From: Podospora comata
Taxonomy: Eukaryota > Ascomycota > Sordariomycetes > Sordariales > Podosporaceae
DNA length: 64,000 bases
Direction: 5' to 3'
Assembly: GCA_017354895.1 (NCBI GenBank)
Contig: CP071495.1
Span: 851,001-915,000 of the forward strand
The notes below the pieces were generated by a model. That model was not told where the DNA came from. It did not search any database and was given only the letters and a program-made list of their open reading frames with translations. Positions 1-10,949 of this stretch are shown in pieces. The stretch's first letter is position 1, and every line of letters starts with the position of its first letter. A program made the position numbers and the translations under genes.

Positions 1-980
1 CCACTGAACCTCCTCTTTCAGCACCAGAGACTCTTCTAACATCCGACTGATGTGAGCAATTTCGCCACCCTCACAAACCATCTCGACAGGTGCGCCAGTG
101 CAAGCCGAATGTGGCGGACGTACTTTACTTTGCGCCGAAGAGAGCATATCGTCCTCAGACTCGTAAAAAGGAGGGTTCATCATGGTGAAATCGATGTGAA
201 TGACCTTCTCGCTTTCTCTGCCACGGAGAGGAATCAGGGTGTCTTCTGGTTGGCGCCCTAACACAGTAATTCGGTCTTCAAGATGGTTCAACGCGACATT
301 TCTCCTTGCATATTGCAAAGACTTCTCATCGATGTCTGGTTGGTGTTAGCTGGCAATGGTAACCATGCTCACCAACATGAACAGCACGTACCGGTTGCAA
401 CAAAACGCCACGATGGGCGCTGGGTCGTCCCCAGCAAGGGGTAGATACAGCTTGCGCCTGTTCCAATGTCGAGCCCGCAGGCTGGTCGGCCTGGTGGCTC
501 GTACGACGAGGTGTCCACCAATCCCTTAAGCCATAAAATGTAGTTGTGTCGATTTGGCACCTATGACTTTGTCAGCGAGAATCGACACTGTGTCTGAGGG
601 GCGAAAGCCTACTGGAGGGCACAGTCTATCATCAGGCAGCTCCAGCTTCAGGTTGAAGTCGAGTGACAGCAGCGTCTTGGTGAGCTGCATGACCGCCTTT
701 GGCTCGGTGAAATCGAGATGGCCATTTTCTTGGAGTCTGGAGTCACATCATCAGCCAGTGCTATGGTAAGGTGGAAGGTATAGACACAAACATACACAGC
801 AGCAAAGTCTACATCTTTCTCGGCGAGTTGTTTGAAGTCGAGCTCACGATCATACAGGTGCCGAAAGTGAGCATCATCTGAAGCCGCTACGTTGAGGGAC
901 TGTTGAGATGCAGGAGCTACTTGGGACCTGCGACCGGGTTGTTCCAGATCATCCAGTACCTTCCTCTTTTTGCTCGACAT
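1..980 (-). CDS. METTL16/RlmF-type RNA N6-adenosine methyltransferase, C-terminus cut by window edge
   Basis: I read four exons on the minus strand: 980-796, 736-613, 560-392 and 335-1, joined by introns of 51-59 bp with GT/AG ends; the phases fit throughout and give 271 residues before the edge. The start ATG (978-980) opens with Ser-Lys-Lys-Arg-Lys, a likely nuclear signal. Seen motifs are the SAM-binding LDIGTGAS loop near residue 134 and the NPPF catalytic motif near residue 213, preceded by DFTMM. NPPF with this N-terminal helix module (HLDFTEPKAVMQLT) is characteristic of the METTL16/YbiN family, which methylates U6 snRNA in eukaryotes and 23S rRNA A1618 in bacteria. Substrate here is inferred. 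The neighbour on the right is gene-poor. Confidence 0.88.
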
Positions 981-1165
981 TTGGATAGATGGTGGCTTGG
1001 GATTCTTGCATATTGGATGCAGCTTGTTTGGTCGAGGTCTATGGCTGGTGATGTCTGCTGTGTTGCATCTGGGAACTGCAGTGGGGCGAGGAATTGACCA
1101 ATCAGATCACGTGCCCAAGCTGCCATCACTGACCGATATCTTTTGGCGAAGACCTGCCCTGGAAA

Positions 1166-1804
1166 ATGCAGCTCCTTCTTTGTGTTCTCTTTTCCATCTC
1201 TCTTTCTTCCAGCTTCAGATCACAAAATGGATACACCGGTCCTCCAAATTTCTCAATGTTGGGTTTATCGCCTCGTCTCAATGCTACGGCATCCCTAACG
1301 GTGGTATCTGCAACCCTAACCTTCTCTTTCGACCCCTCAGTTCAATGCGACGGCAGCACGGTTTCGCTGCTTCAACCCGCCCCCAACAGTAACAGCCCGG
1401 TCTTGCACAACATGCAAAATTAATGAACACCCGGCAGTTCCCCGTCATGGTGTGATATCCTTCATCGACTTCATACGAGTGCTGTGGTAGTGTTGGTACG
1501 GGATCCTTGCCCAATCTATCGAGTTCGTGGTACTCGCCAGGTCAGCCTGTGTTTCGGCAAAGCCGTTTCCTCAGAAGTTGCTGTGAGCGTGGCCGATTTC
1601 GGTATGCAGGCAGATACTGCTGTGCACATGGCTGGCTACTTGGTCCCTTCGGTTCAGCCACTGCCGAAGGATGCCGTCTCCATCGCTTTTGGCTTCGGCT
1701 CAACTTCTCAACTTGATGTCGACAGCTTACTGAGTCTCCAGCAGCAGCCCACAGAAGCCTGCAACTCGGCACAAGAAATGGTGACATGGATTGCCACGAT
1801 GTGA
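1166..1804 (+). other. Possible small secreted protein gene or relic
   Basis: An ATG at 1166 opens a hydrophobic leader (MQLLLCVLFSISLSSS) typical of a signal peptide, then a Ser/Thr-rich stretch. The frame meets tandem stops TAA-TGA at 1421-1426, but the same frame is open again to a TGA at 1802-1804. A splice model works: donor near 1389 and acceptor ending about 1436, then donor near 1478 and acceptor ending about 1540, leading into a segment with VSLCFGKAVSSEVAVSVADF. A further frame downstream (about 1815-2135) is Cys-rich but is interrupted by a single TGA at 1971. I do not recognise the family. It may be an intact spliced gene or a decaying one. Confidence 0.3.
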
Positions 1805-2135
1805 ATGATGCCGAGTGATCTATTTGACACACCTCGCAACCCATCCGATTCGAGATGTCACCGTATTGGCGCCTTGCCCTTGGACCGACCCTAGCTGCGT
1901 CCGGCCTGTTAGCCAGAACAACTGCATGATACGACCACCTCTGTACCGTCTGCCTGAGTGCTCGGGTGGATGAGTCGACATTGCCAACCCTCTGTGCGGC
2001 CCCTTTGTGGTTACCTGCTTGGGGAGAAGCGTTTGGCACGCTGCGCAAGCTTCACGTCGTGCCAGCGGGTTGGGACATGGTTGCAACACTAGGCGCGGAA
2101 CAAATCGCCGGCAGCCCCTCTTCGCCTAGGTCTAA

Positions 2136-4548
2136 TGCCCGATTGGCATCACGGTTTCCCACATCATGGTGTTTTTCTGGAAGCCCACTGCTCTCGGATC
2201 GTCATCAAAACGACGTCGGCTAACACACAGGGGTACTGAACAGTGTCTCGATTCTTGTACCTAGTGCCAGCCATTTATGGTGTCGAGGAGAACGCTCGGT
2301 GGCCGAATGTGAGACCCTTTGAAGACAAGAAGCAGAAGTGGTGTGGCAGCCCCGACAAAAATCAGCAACTTGCAGAGATCTGTGGGCACGCACACGCTCC
2401 AGGCAGTTCTCCAGATTTACGAAGGGCGCCAAAACATTCGCTTCGGATATCGCTATCGCCGCCAAATCTCGGACTCTATGGTGGCGACTGGTGATACGCG
2501 ACAGAGAGGCACCGTTGGCGTCAGCCTTGTTGGTTGCCTTCTCTGCCGGGAGAGACCCATTCTTGGCTGTCATCTTGAGGCTCTGTTCTTTCTCTTTATG
2601 GACTTGACTGGTGCCTCTCGCCGACACCCCGGCCTGAATTTGTCGATACTCTTGGATCAGTCCGACAGTATGCACGGTTCCAACAGCCGGTTGGCAGGAC
2701 GTTGTATTCCTTTCAGGCTTTCCACGTGTGGGCACAGAGGCAGCAGCTAGGCACTTCATCGGATTTCTGGTCACGAAGCTCAATTTTGTCTTCTCTTCTT
2801 TTCGGTAGAGCATCTCTCACTGGCTCTTGGCTTTGGAAGCTGAGATGGCAGGTGGGGTGCTCCAAGCTGCCTTTTGTGCCTTGTCCTTCTGTGACCCCTG
2901 TCAGCAGACCCAACATCCCGCAGCGCTCGCCTCGGTGGATGTCACATCATCTCTACAAGTCGATCTGATGGTGTTGCCAATCCTCTGTCTTGTTACCGAA
3001 ACGAGGCTCTACCCATACGTACAAAGGCGGCAAAGCAGGCTCCACTCAATCAGGATGCCGCTCTTTGGCACCACTCCGTCCCATTTGGAGAAACAATAGC
3101 AAACAGTGGCAGCCTCCGGGTCCAATTAGAGAGCAATTTCAGACATGCGATGAGTCTTCTACTGGCTACTAATGCTGGTCAAACCTGCCTTCCATGCGGA
3201 GGATAGTGTTCATTGGGTGAACCTGTTTCAAGGTCGGCATTTAAAAGCAAGCGAACACCATGACATTGATGCCGCCTCGATCCGAGACATGTTGACGGTT
3301 TTCTCGAACACCTCGGATTATCAGCCACTGCATTCCCTTATCATCCTCGTCCTCTTTTATACTTTTGGTTGACCAGTGTTCCACACCTTTACGAATCCTT
3401 GGCCCCGCCACATCAGCTCTGAAGTATTTATTGCACCCCAAACCCCACGCTTTTGTGGTGGTTCTCCGGCCCCGGTCATCTCTCTGTGTGCTATTACAGA
3501 CTTGTTCGCCATTGCTTGCAGCACTTCTCGGCTGTCAGCTTGCATCATTCGCCAAAAGAGCGTAGGTATCGATAACCTATCTCTCAACATATCCCACAAC
3601 GACCGAGACCACCATCAACGTCCAGGTCAGCAAAAAGCACCGAGTTCTCCATTCTATTAACCCGGAGATCGAGAAAGGAAAAGAGCTCGGACACAGTTCG
3701 ACCAAACATTGCCGTGGTCTGGGTCAGTCACACACCCTGCTGGACTTGGCACACCACCCGACACCACCAGCGGGCACCCCGGGTCCTCAACCTCGCCGTG
3801 CGCTGCCGTTCTACATCTGGAGAAAAAGTACTAAACTCGACTTCCTCAACGTCCCGACGTCTCAACGTCTCACCGACTCCTGCAGACTGTCTTGCCGAAC
3901 ACATCACCCTGCATCACTCTCGTCCGCCATCATCCAGTGAAGTGGCGGCGACTAGCGAGAACAGCAGCATCTTGGTGCCGCTCATCGGACGCACTACATT
4001 CTGTCTCTCTTGAACCAAGTAAGTCGCTTGCCTTCTTCATTGGTTGCCGGTTTGGAGAACACCTCTCCGTTTGTCGCATCGTCAGATGTCTCCCATCTAT
4101 TCGGTCGCATTCGCACAGGCTCTGCAGTTGTGTACCAGCGAGTGGGAAGGTATTGGTTCACTTTGACCCGTCTTGTTTCGGGAGCCCACAGTTGGGTCAC
4201 TGGCTCATTTGTCCGCCTACTTTTCCGCGCAGTCATCACCATCGTTCTGACCATTGGCAAGGCGACAACAGATCCTCAAATACGGACCCCCCGCGGGTCT
4301 AACCTTCTTTCTTGACCACCCACGTTGCGCCTGCCAGTCGCACAACCTTATTGCAGTACAAGGCGCCTACTCGGCCTGCAGTTTTTCACCATTGAAGTGC
4401 TCCTTCTGTGCCCCTCTTGGCCCTCAATACTCCGCGCCCACCAGACCAATACCTCAAGGCTTGATCTTCAACCAATCCAACCAATCTGTAACCCAACAAC
4501 ATCATCAGCTCTTTTGCCGTCTTTATTGCGAAGGTATCCTTAGCAATC
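2136..4548. other. Gene-poor stretch and probable 5' leader of the AAA ATPase
   Basis: No frame here gives a convincing protein on either strand. A 197-codon open frame on the minus strand (2220-2813) has no recognisable motif and irregular composition. The last several hundred bases are pyrimidine-rich and lead to the ATG at 4549, so they are probably promoter and 5' UTR. Confidence 0.4.
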
Positions 4549-7500
4549 ATGGAAACAGACAAACACTCGCTTGAGGTGCGCGAGGGGAATCCGCCAGCCC
4601 CTGCTAACGGTGAGGAATGCAAGGCCCCAGTCGAAGGCACCCCCAAGGCAGCTGCCACAGACAAGAAAACCGGCGAGCGAGTGGCTGGCAAGCCAAAGGA
4701 CAAGAAGAAGACCGAGAAGAAGTCGTCGAAAGCCAAGCGGAAGAAGAAGGCTGATGCCTTGCCGTCCTCCGACGAGAGCGCCACCGATGATGACACCAGC
4801 GAATCTGACTCCGCCTCGGACCATGACGATAGCTCCTCTGAGTCCGAGAGCGAGTCCAAGAAGAAGCGGGTGACAAAGAAGCGACACGAGGCTAGTAGGT
4901 CCAAGAGAAAGTCACGAAGCAAGAAGTCCAAGAAGCTTGTCACATCGGAGGAGTCCTCGTCTTCATCCGGCGAATCTGACTCTGATGCTTCCAAAGCCGA
5001 AACCGAGGACTGTTCTGAGGACGAGATGAGCCCACGAGAGGCGGTGAAACAGATGCACCTCCTTGTGGCGCAAGCGCAACAATTGGCGCAGCAGCAGCAA
5101 CACCTGCCACTCGGTGTGCCCCTATCTTCATCTCAAGGCATGCAGTTCCAGAGACAGAACGCCATGCCTTATTCTTTTAACCCTTCACGTCAGTATAACA
5201 ACGACGACTATGACGGCGGTGCGCCCCCGAGCTTCAATCCTCCTCGCAGTTCCAGGAGAGGGCCTCGTTTCGGCCAAACTCCTGGCGGGAGAGGCAACTA
5301 TGGTCTGGGAGATCTGGACGCCGGCCTTTCTAATCTCCTGGACCCTAACCTTCTCGGCGACGGCAAGCGTCCGACCAAGGACAAAAAGGAGAGAAAGAAG
5401 CAGAAGAAGAAGGAAGAGGCAGCAAAGCTCAACTACAAGCGGGTTGACCAGGTTTGGAACAGCTCGATTCACAACTACAAGCTCCAGGACACGGCCGAGG
5501 GTTCGGTTGACTCGCAATATCATGATTTTCTGTTTCATGTGCGCAGAACTTTTGATTGGGAGGGCAAGTATAAGGCTACCATTGTCGACATCAAGAGTAA
5601 ACTCCTACGCGAGTGCTTGCAGGATGTCATGGGCAATGTTAAAGGCGTGTCATTGGTGGAGAGCACACCCAAGCTGGACCCCAATCTACTTTTTCTGTAA
5701 GTTGCCCTTACCTTGCGACTTGATGGAGGTGGCTAACTTGATAATTGTAAGCTATCTCGATGATTTGAAGACGGCTCTGAAGGGCCTTAAACGGCGTACT
5801 TGCAAGGGTGCCAAGCGGGATCTTAAGAAGGAGCAGAAGCGTCTGGAGGATAAGCGCAAACACCTGAAGGTCCTGATTAAGTACCTCGAGAAGGACTATG
5901 CGGAGGTCAAGAAGAGGTGGGCGTCTGAAATCACATGGTGCATTCTCGATAGCTAACAGTGGTCAGTCTGTACCCGATGCTGAAGAACGGACTCATCACC
6001 TTTGACCTGCTCTGGGCCCTCTGGAAGCCCAACACTCTTGCTTTCGCCCACACCTACAGTTCGCCGGACGAGCCTCGCGTGTTCAAGGTTGAGATTGCAG
6101 AGAAACACTCCTCGTTCATGAAAGGCGACTACTATTACTTGGAGGGTAAGTATTTCGAGTACGACGGCAAGCAGTTTGGTTACGGAAGCGTCTCGGAGGA
6201 GATTATGGAGTTTAGAGGCGCTCGCAAGATCACCAGCTTGAATTGCTATCCGCTAAGCTACCACAAGAACGAAGCCAGGGTGCGCGAGGAGCTGGTGGAG
6301 CGAGGCAAGAAGTTCGTCGGCCTGGCTGGTGTGTACTACAAGAGTCATCAGGGCATGGCGTACTACAAGAAGAAGAAGGGAGTTGTCAAGGTCAATATCA
6401 ATGGCCGGATCATGGTCGACCCTGCTATTCACAGGAGGATCAATCCCAACTACCCGATTTCGATGGTGCGGCCAAAGGACCACGACAGGTACTCGGACGA
6501 TGAGTGCTCTGATGAGTCGGACTGTAGTGGATGTGGCTCTGATGACGAGGAGGAAGCGTTCAGGCGCAATGCTCGTCTTTATAGACCCAAGCGGAGCGGC
6601 CCTCCTGATAACAACACGGGGGAGAAGCTGGAAAAGGTTTCAGCGCAGAATGATGAGGTCAGTGAAGAGACCAAAGATGGAGAGGAGGCGGAGAACAAGG
6701 AGGTACCGGCAACTGGTTCCAAGGACGCCAAGAAAATCCCCGAGTTCAGCGAGGAGGACTACTTGATTGCCTCTCCCGTGGTGCTTGGATTCTCGTTTGC
6801 GGAAAAGCTGTGGCTTGAGTTTAGCGTTTCTGGTGTCAAGGAGATTCAGTGGAACGAAACGGCGTATGACTCGCTGGTGCTCGAGTCCAAGACCAAGGAC
6901 ATAGTCAAGGCGTTGGTCGAGTCTCACAAGTACCATGCGGCCGAGAGTATCGACGATGTCATCCAAGGCAAGGGAAGAGGCCTGGTCGGTGAGTTTTTTC
7001 GCTCTCTTTGTAACATGTTGCATATCACTGACGAGCCTATAGCTGTTCTTCATGGTCCGCCTGGTACTGGTAAGACTTTGACAGCCGAGGGCATCTCGGA
7101 ACTGCTCAAGTGTCCGCTCTACATGGTTTCGGCGGGCGAGCTGGGCACCGATTCTCGCTTCCTCGAGACCGAGTTACAAAAGATTCTCGACATTTGCCAC
7201 GCCTGGGGTGCCATCCTCCTGCTCGACGAAGCGGACGTCTTCCTCGAGAAGAGGAACATGCACGACATTCACCGCAATGCTTTGGTGTCGATATTCCTCA
7301 AGCAGGTTGAATACGTGCAGAACATTCTCATCCTCACTACGAACCGTGTAGAGGTATGTTGCCTGCCCTTGCTGTCGGTTTCTTGCTGACATGATAACAC
7401 AGACATTTGATGACGCCTTCCAATCCCGCATTCACATTGCCCTTCGCTACGGCAACCTCGAACAAAAGGCCAGGAAGGCCATCTTCAAGATTTTCATCGA

Positions 7501-7750
7501 CCGCGTTCGTGCTCACGAGGGCAGCAAGCTTGGGCCGTTCACCGATAGCGATTACGAAAGTCTTTCCCGGAAGGAGCTGAACGGGAGGCAGATCAAGAAC
7601 ACGGTTAGGACGGCGCAGGCGCTGGCGGTTAACAAGGGCGAGCCCTTGTGTATGAGCCATATCCGGCAGGTCTTGGAGGTACAGGCAAACTTTGACCGGG
7701 ATCTGAAGGGCGGGACGGGGTACCAGGACGCGATGAGGAGTTATTTCTAA
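4549..7750 (+). CDS. AAA-family ATPase with long charged N-terminus and DUF7025-like middle
   Basis: Five exons: 4549-5696, 5752-5916, 5967-6988, 7043-7353 and 7403-7750; phases agree and give 997 residues. The third intron (6989-7042) is open in frame and is easily missed. Residues 1-170 are Lys/Ser/Glu-rich and probably disordered; a Gln-rich patch follows. The middle part (LYPMLKNGLITFDLLWALWK) resembles the DUF7025 module that precedes AAA domains in many filamentous fungal proteins. The AAA core has Walker A GPPGTGKT (about 783-790), Walker B AILLLDEADVF (Asp840, Glu841) and a sensor-1-like ILILTTNR. The last exon carries the arginine-finger and lid region. The family is large and mostly uncharacterised; the role is unknown, perhaps remodelling of protein or nucleoprotein complexes. 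Confidence 0.88.
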
Positions 7751-8382
7751 GGGGGGTGGTTGGGTGATGAGAAGCAGCGGTAACAGCGCAGTTTGAGCAC
7801 ACATAGAGATTGGATTGTTGTTGTACTATTGATTTTTGGTCCTGTGCTTTTGTTTTGTATTGCTTTTGAAAGCAGCAGTCGATACCATTAATTGTAGCAG
7901 GGCGCGTTGATTTTCATCTCTCGGTCGGATATCCGGGCCATGGGATCATGGTCAGGACATTTACTCATGCAAGAATGTGCACCTTTTAGGGATAGGGGAA
8001 CAGTTCCAAAGCTTGTTACTCGGATTCTCACCAATCATCTCTGATGCTGTCACCAATCGAGATGTAGTGTCGGGCCATCCGAACACCCCGACGGGAAGAT
8101 TCCTACGTTTGTGCTATTTGCTCTTGGGCCCAGAACCGAACAACGACATACCGTGATACCCAAGGAATGATATCTGCAATCGCCCCTCCAAAGTGGCATC
8201 GTGGAGTTGTCTATGACAATAGTTCTTTTACGTTTGTGTTTACCGATTGGCTCCTTATCCGGCTGCCTACGCTAACGAGCTCCGCGCGATGGAGTCGACG
8301 AGATGTCCGCCCCCTGTTGAGTAGAGTGATGCCAAGACCTTTTTGTAGGGGGAGACCGCTTGAATCTTTGGTGGTTTGTTTG
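7751..8382. other. Intergenic: AAA ATPase 3' region and CVNH promoter
   Basis: No gene seen. The left half is T-rich 3' flank; the right half leads to the TATA element of the next gene. Confidence 0.5.
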
Positions 8383-8389
8383 TATAAAA
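8383..8389 (+). promoter_or_regulatory. TATA box of the CVNH gene
   Basis: TATAAAA stands 85 bp upstream of the ATG at 8474, followed by a run of C. The spacing fits a focused promoter with a short leader, as is common for strongly regulated secreted proteins. Confidence 0.6.
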
Positions 8390-8473
8390 CCCCCCCCCCT
8401 CTGTCTCTCGGAGAGCAAGTTCGATATCAGCAGCACCATCCAACTCATCAGATCGTCAGCAAGCAAGACGAAA

Positions 8474-9018
8474 ATGAAGCTCACCCTCTCAGCCCTCACC
8501 CTCGCCCTCGCGGCCCTCCCCGAGCTCGCCTCGGCCGGGTTCGCGGCTTCTTGTTCTTGGTCCTGGCAGGAGCCAAAGTACGTGGTCGCCACTTGCACCA
8601 AGAAGGACGGGACGCCCTGGCGGACGAGGCAGGACATGAATTTGTGTGTGGGGGTTGATCAGTTCACTGGGAGGCTTGTTTCGAGGAATGTGTAAGTGTT
8701 TTTAAAAAAGTTTTTTTTTATAACCTCTCAACCCCGAAGTGAAGGAAGGCTGATTAGTTGTTGATGATGAAAAGTGGCAACGCCTTCCTTGAATGCTGGG
8801 ACACGAGAAAGGACGGCAACACGGACCTCAAGTCTACGTGCTGGAACTGGCACGAGGAGGAGGTGAGGGGGAATTTGAATATTGGTGAGTACCCTCGAAA
8901 CAACTGTCTTTTTTTCAGGTGATGGATGTGCGGGTGGCTAATTGATGGTTTAGATGCGTACATGCAGAATTTGGATGGATGGTTGTGGTGCCATGGGCAT
9001 CGGAGCGCGCCTTATTAG
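8474..9018 (+). CDS. Secreted cyanovirin-N homology (CVNH) protein
   Basis: Exons 8474-8691, 8775-8884 and 8954-9018 give 130 residues. Residues 1-21 are a clear signal peptide (MKLTLSALTLALAALPELASA). The mature part has the CVNH pattern: an opening F-x-x-SC, then CTKKDG, a DMNLCVG strand, a hydrophobic G-N-x-F-L-x-C strand and a Trp-rich C-terminal half. CVNH proteins are lectin-like folds that bind oligomannose glycans; fungal members are widespread and mostly of unknown role. Extra Cys and Trp residues (STCWNWHEEE, WLWCHGH) suggest extra disulfides compared with intracellular homologues. A secreted lectin or glycan sensor is the likely role, by inference from the family. Confidence 0.78.
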
Positions 9019-9270
9019 GGGGTAGGTGGATGATGGGTTGGAACCTATGGAAGAGATGCGTTTGGGCTCGAAGACGCCAGATATATTCTAGGTTATCAGT
9101 CGAGATGTCTTAATGATGATGAATGTTACTGCGTTTGACTTGGTGGTGTTGTGACATGGCAGTATGTTTCTGTGCTGGCACATTTCTTCCTTGCAGCGTT
9201 GAAGTGTCACTCTAATGGTGGAAGCAAATCATCTTGCAATTGGCCCTCCTGCAAACTAACTCAGGATCTG

Positions 9271-9301
9271 CAAAAAAAAAAAAAAAAAAAAAAGAAAAAA
9301 A
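9271..9301. repeat. Poly-A tract
   Basis: About 30 bases of almost pure A (one G) lie just outside the 3' end of the minus-strand tRNA. On the tRNA's own strand this is a T run, so it probably serves as the RNA polymerase III terminator region or has grown by slippage. Confidence 0.5.
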
Positions 9302-9375
9302 AATCCAGAATGGTGTCGTGTTTAGAGAAAAGGGGCCAAAAAAAAAGGGAGCGGTGACCCTACAAACAAAAACAT

Positions 9376-9472
9376 CGACCAAGCTGGGACTCGAACCCAG
9401 AACCTTTACCAGCTGGAGATTTAACCAAAGTTGAAACCGGAAAGTAACGCGCTACCATTGCGCCACTCAGCC
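9376..9472 (-). tRNA. tRNA-Arg (anticodon CCG) with 25-nt intron
   Basis: Read on the minus strand. The acceptor strands GGCTGAG and CTTGGTC pair with G-U wobbles, with discriminator G at 9376. The D stem is GCGC/GCGC around an AATGGTA loop. The anticodon stem TTACT pairs with GGTAA, and the loop reads TT-CCG-G, placing anticodon CCG at 9438-9440. The T arm is CTGGG-TTCGAGT-CCCAG. The intron (9412-9436) begins one base 3' of the anticodon, the canonical site cut by tRNA splicing endonuclease. It would decode CGG. No CCA is encoded, as expected for a nuclear tRNA. Confidence 0.85.
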
Positions 9473-9743
9473 TGAATGGTTTCTGGGGTCAATATCATCA
9501 CCTATGAAAGGTGAATGAGGTGAGCAAAACGCCCTGAACTGGCCCCTTTTCCCCTTTTCTCGGGACAGGTCATGCACAAATTTTGCTAGTTACTGTTTCA
9601 TATGTATAGTTTTCTGCCACGGCAAGAATGCAGCTTCAATCAATCTACTTAGCTGAGAAGTTGAGTCAACAAAATAAGATGCATTCATTCATAAACTTCA
9701 TACACCAATCCAAGCCAAGTCCCACTAAAAGCCCCTAGACACC

Positions 9744-10862
9744 CTACTGCTGCCCCTTCTCCCTGGCCAACGCCTCCCTCCTCCCAGTACTATTAGGATC
9801 CAAATACGGCTTCTCCCCCAAGCCCACAGCCCTGTTGCCAAACCGCTCCCCATACTCCCCACCAAGATAATCAAAAGTAGCAGTATGGAACGTGCTCCTG
9901 TTGTCCCAAATCGCAATATCATTCTTATTCTTCCACTGCAGCCTCACAGTCAAGTCATGGTTCTTGTACACCAAGTCCAAAAACCACGTCAACAGCGCCT
10001 TGGACTCCTCCTCGGTAACTCCGTTAATGTGCTTGACGTGCCCGCCGACGGGGAAGAGGGACTTCCATCCGGTCACAGGATTGGTCCTGATGACGGGGTG
10101 GACAGCCTTGAGCTCGGTGCCAATGTTCTCGGGCGCGCCGCGGGGCTTGTCGTAGAGCTTGAAGCCGGCTGCCTCGGCGACCTTGTTGAAGCCGGGCTGT
10201 TGGAAGGTGACGGTCAGGGACTCGAGGAACTTTTGGTAGGGCTCCGAGAGGCGGTCGTAGAGCTCGTAGCCCGAGGCCCAGAGGGTGTCGCCGCCGGTGG
10301 TGGGGAGCTCGACGAGGCGGAGGGAGGTGTAGTCCGCGGGGACTGGCTCAAAGGCAATGTCGGAGTGCCATTGGCCTGTGGATTGCTTCTTGGGGGAGAG
10401 CTCGTCGGCGATGGCGCCGCGGGCGTAGAACTTCTTGTTTTGGATGGAGGAGATGGTGCTGATCTCGGGGTCGTCGCCGCCGAGCTCACGCTCAGAGTTG
10501 AGCAGAGGGTGGATGTGAAGACCGGAGGTGGCGGGGCGGCCGGTGAGCTCGCCGAGGCGAAGGATGAGCTTCTTTTGGAGCTCGTTGGTGAGCTCGTCTT
10601 GGGCGCGGAAGAAGACAACGCCACGCTGCGAGATGGTGATGGCAAGCTCGCGGAGGAGGTCGTCTGAGTTGGGGGCGTTGAGCCACTCGACCAGGTTGGC
10701 CTTGGGGAACTCCTTGCCAATGACAGGAGTGACCTCGAAGGACTCGAACTGATCAAGCAGGCCGGTCAGCTTGAGGGGAGCCGGTCTCTCGGTGGTGGCG
10801 GCGGCGCCCTTGGTGACGATGGGTACCACAGGGGTTTGAGTCTCAATTGCGGAGGGAGCCAT
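9744..10862 (-). CDS. TauD-family Fe(II)/2-oxoglutarate dioxygenase (sulfonate/taurine type)
   Basis: A single uninterrupted frame of 372 residues. I start at the ATG at 10860-10862 (MAPSAIETQT) rather than the in-frame one 30 codons upstream, because the upstream part is not protein-like and contains the TATA element. The HxD motif is QWHSD (His166, Asp168), the distal His is in STFHTATFDY (His326) and the 2-oxoglutarate Arg is in GERFGNR (Arg340), so the facial triad is complete. Yeast Jlp1 and bacterial TauD, of the same family, oxidise sulfonates to release sulfite. It diverges from a Dal5-type transporter on the other strand, which supports a role in sulfonate use. The exact substrate is not shown; other TauD relatives act on xanthine or on herbicides. 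Confidence 0.85.
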   Translation of the reverse strand: MAPSAIETQTPVVPIVTKGAAATTERPAPLKLTGLLDQFESFEVTPVIGKEFPKANLVEWLNAPNSDDLLRELAITISQRGVVFFRAQDELTNELQKKLILRLGELTGRPATSGLHIHPLLNSERELGGDDPEISTISSIQNKKFYARGAIADELSPKKQSTGQWHSDIAFEPVPADYTSLRLVELPTTGGDTLWASGYELYDRLSEPYQKFLESLTVTFQQPGFNKVAEAAGFKLYDKPRGAPENIGTELKAVHPVIRTNPVTGWKSLFPVGGHVKHINGVTEEESKALLTWFLDLVYKNHDLTVRLQWKNKNDIAIWDNRSTFHTATFDYLGGEYGERFGNRAVGLGEKPYLDPNSTGRREALAREKGQQ

Positions 10863-10943
10863 TATGTCTGTTTCTAATGTGTTGGGGATGTGAGGTGATG
10901 GTGATGAGGATTTGGACTGTCTGATACACGGAATGCCTCGTCT

Positions 10944-10949
10944 CTTATA
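10944..10949 (-). promoter_or_regulatory. TATA-like element of the TauD gene
   Basis: TATAAG on the minus strand, about 82 bp upstream of the chosen start codon. It helps decide the start, because the longer reading would place it inside the coding sequence. Confidence 0.4.

Noticed and set aside
2220-2813. A 197-codon minus-strand frame
   Set aside because: No motif, no good start context, and composition unlike the other proteins in the window.
9885-10667. A 260-codon plus-strand open frame
   Set aside because: It is antisense to the TauD gene, whose catalytic motifs are intact; the frame is low-complexity Gly/Leu/Glu and is an artefact of codon bias.
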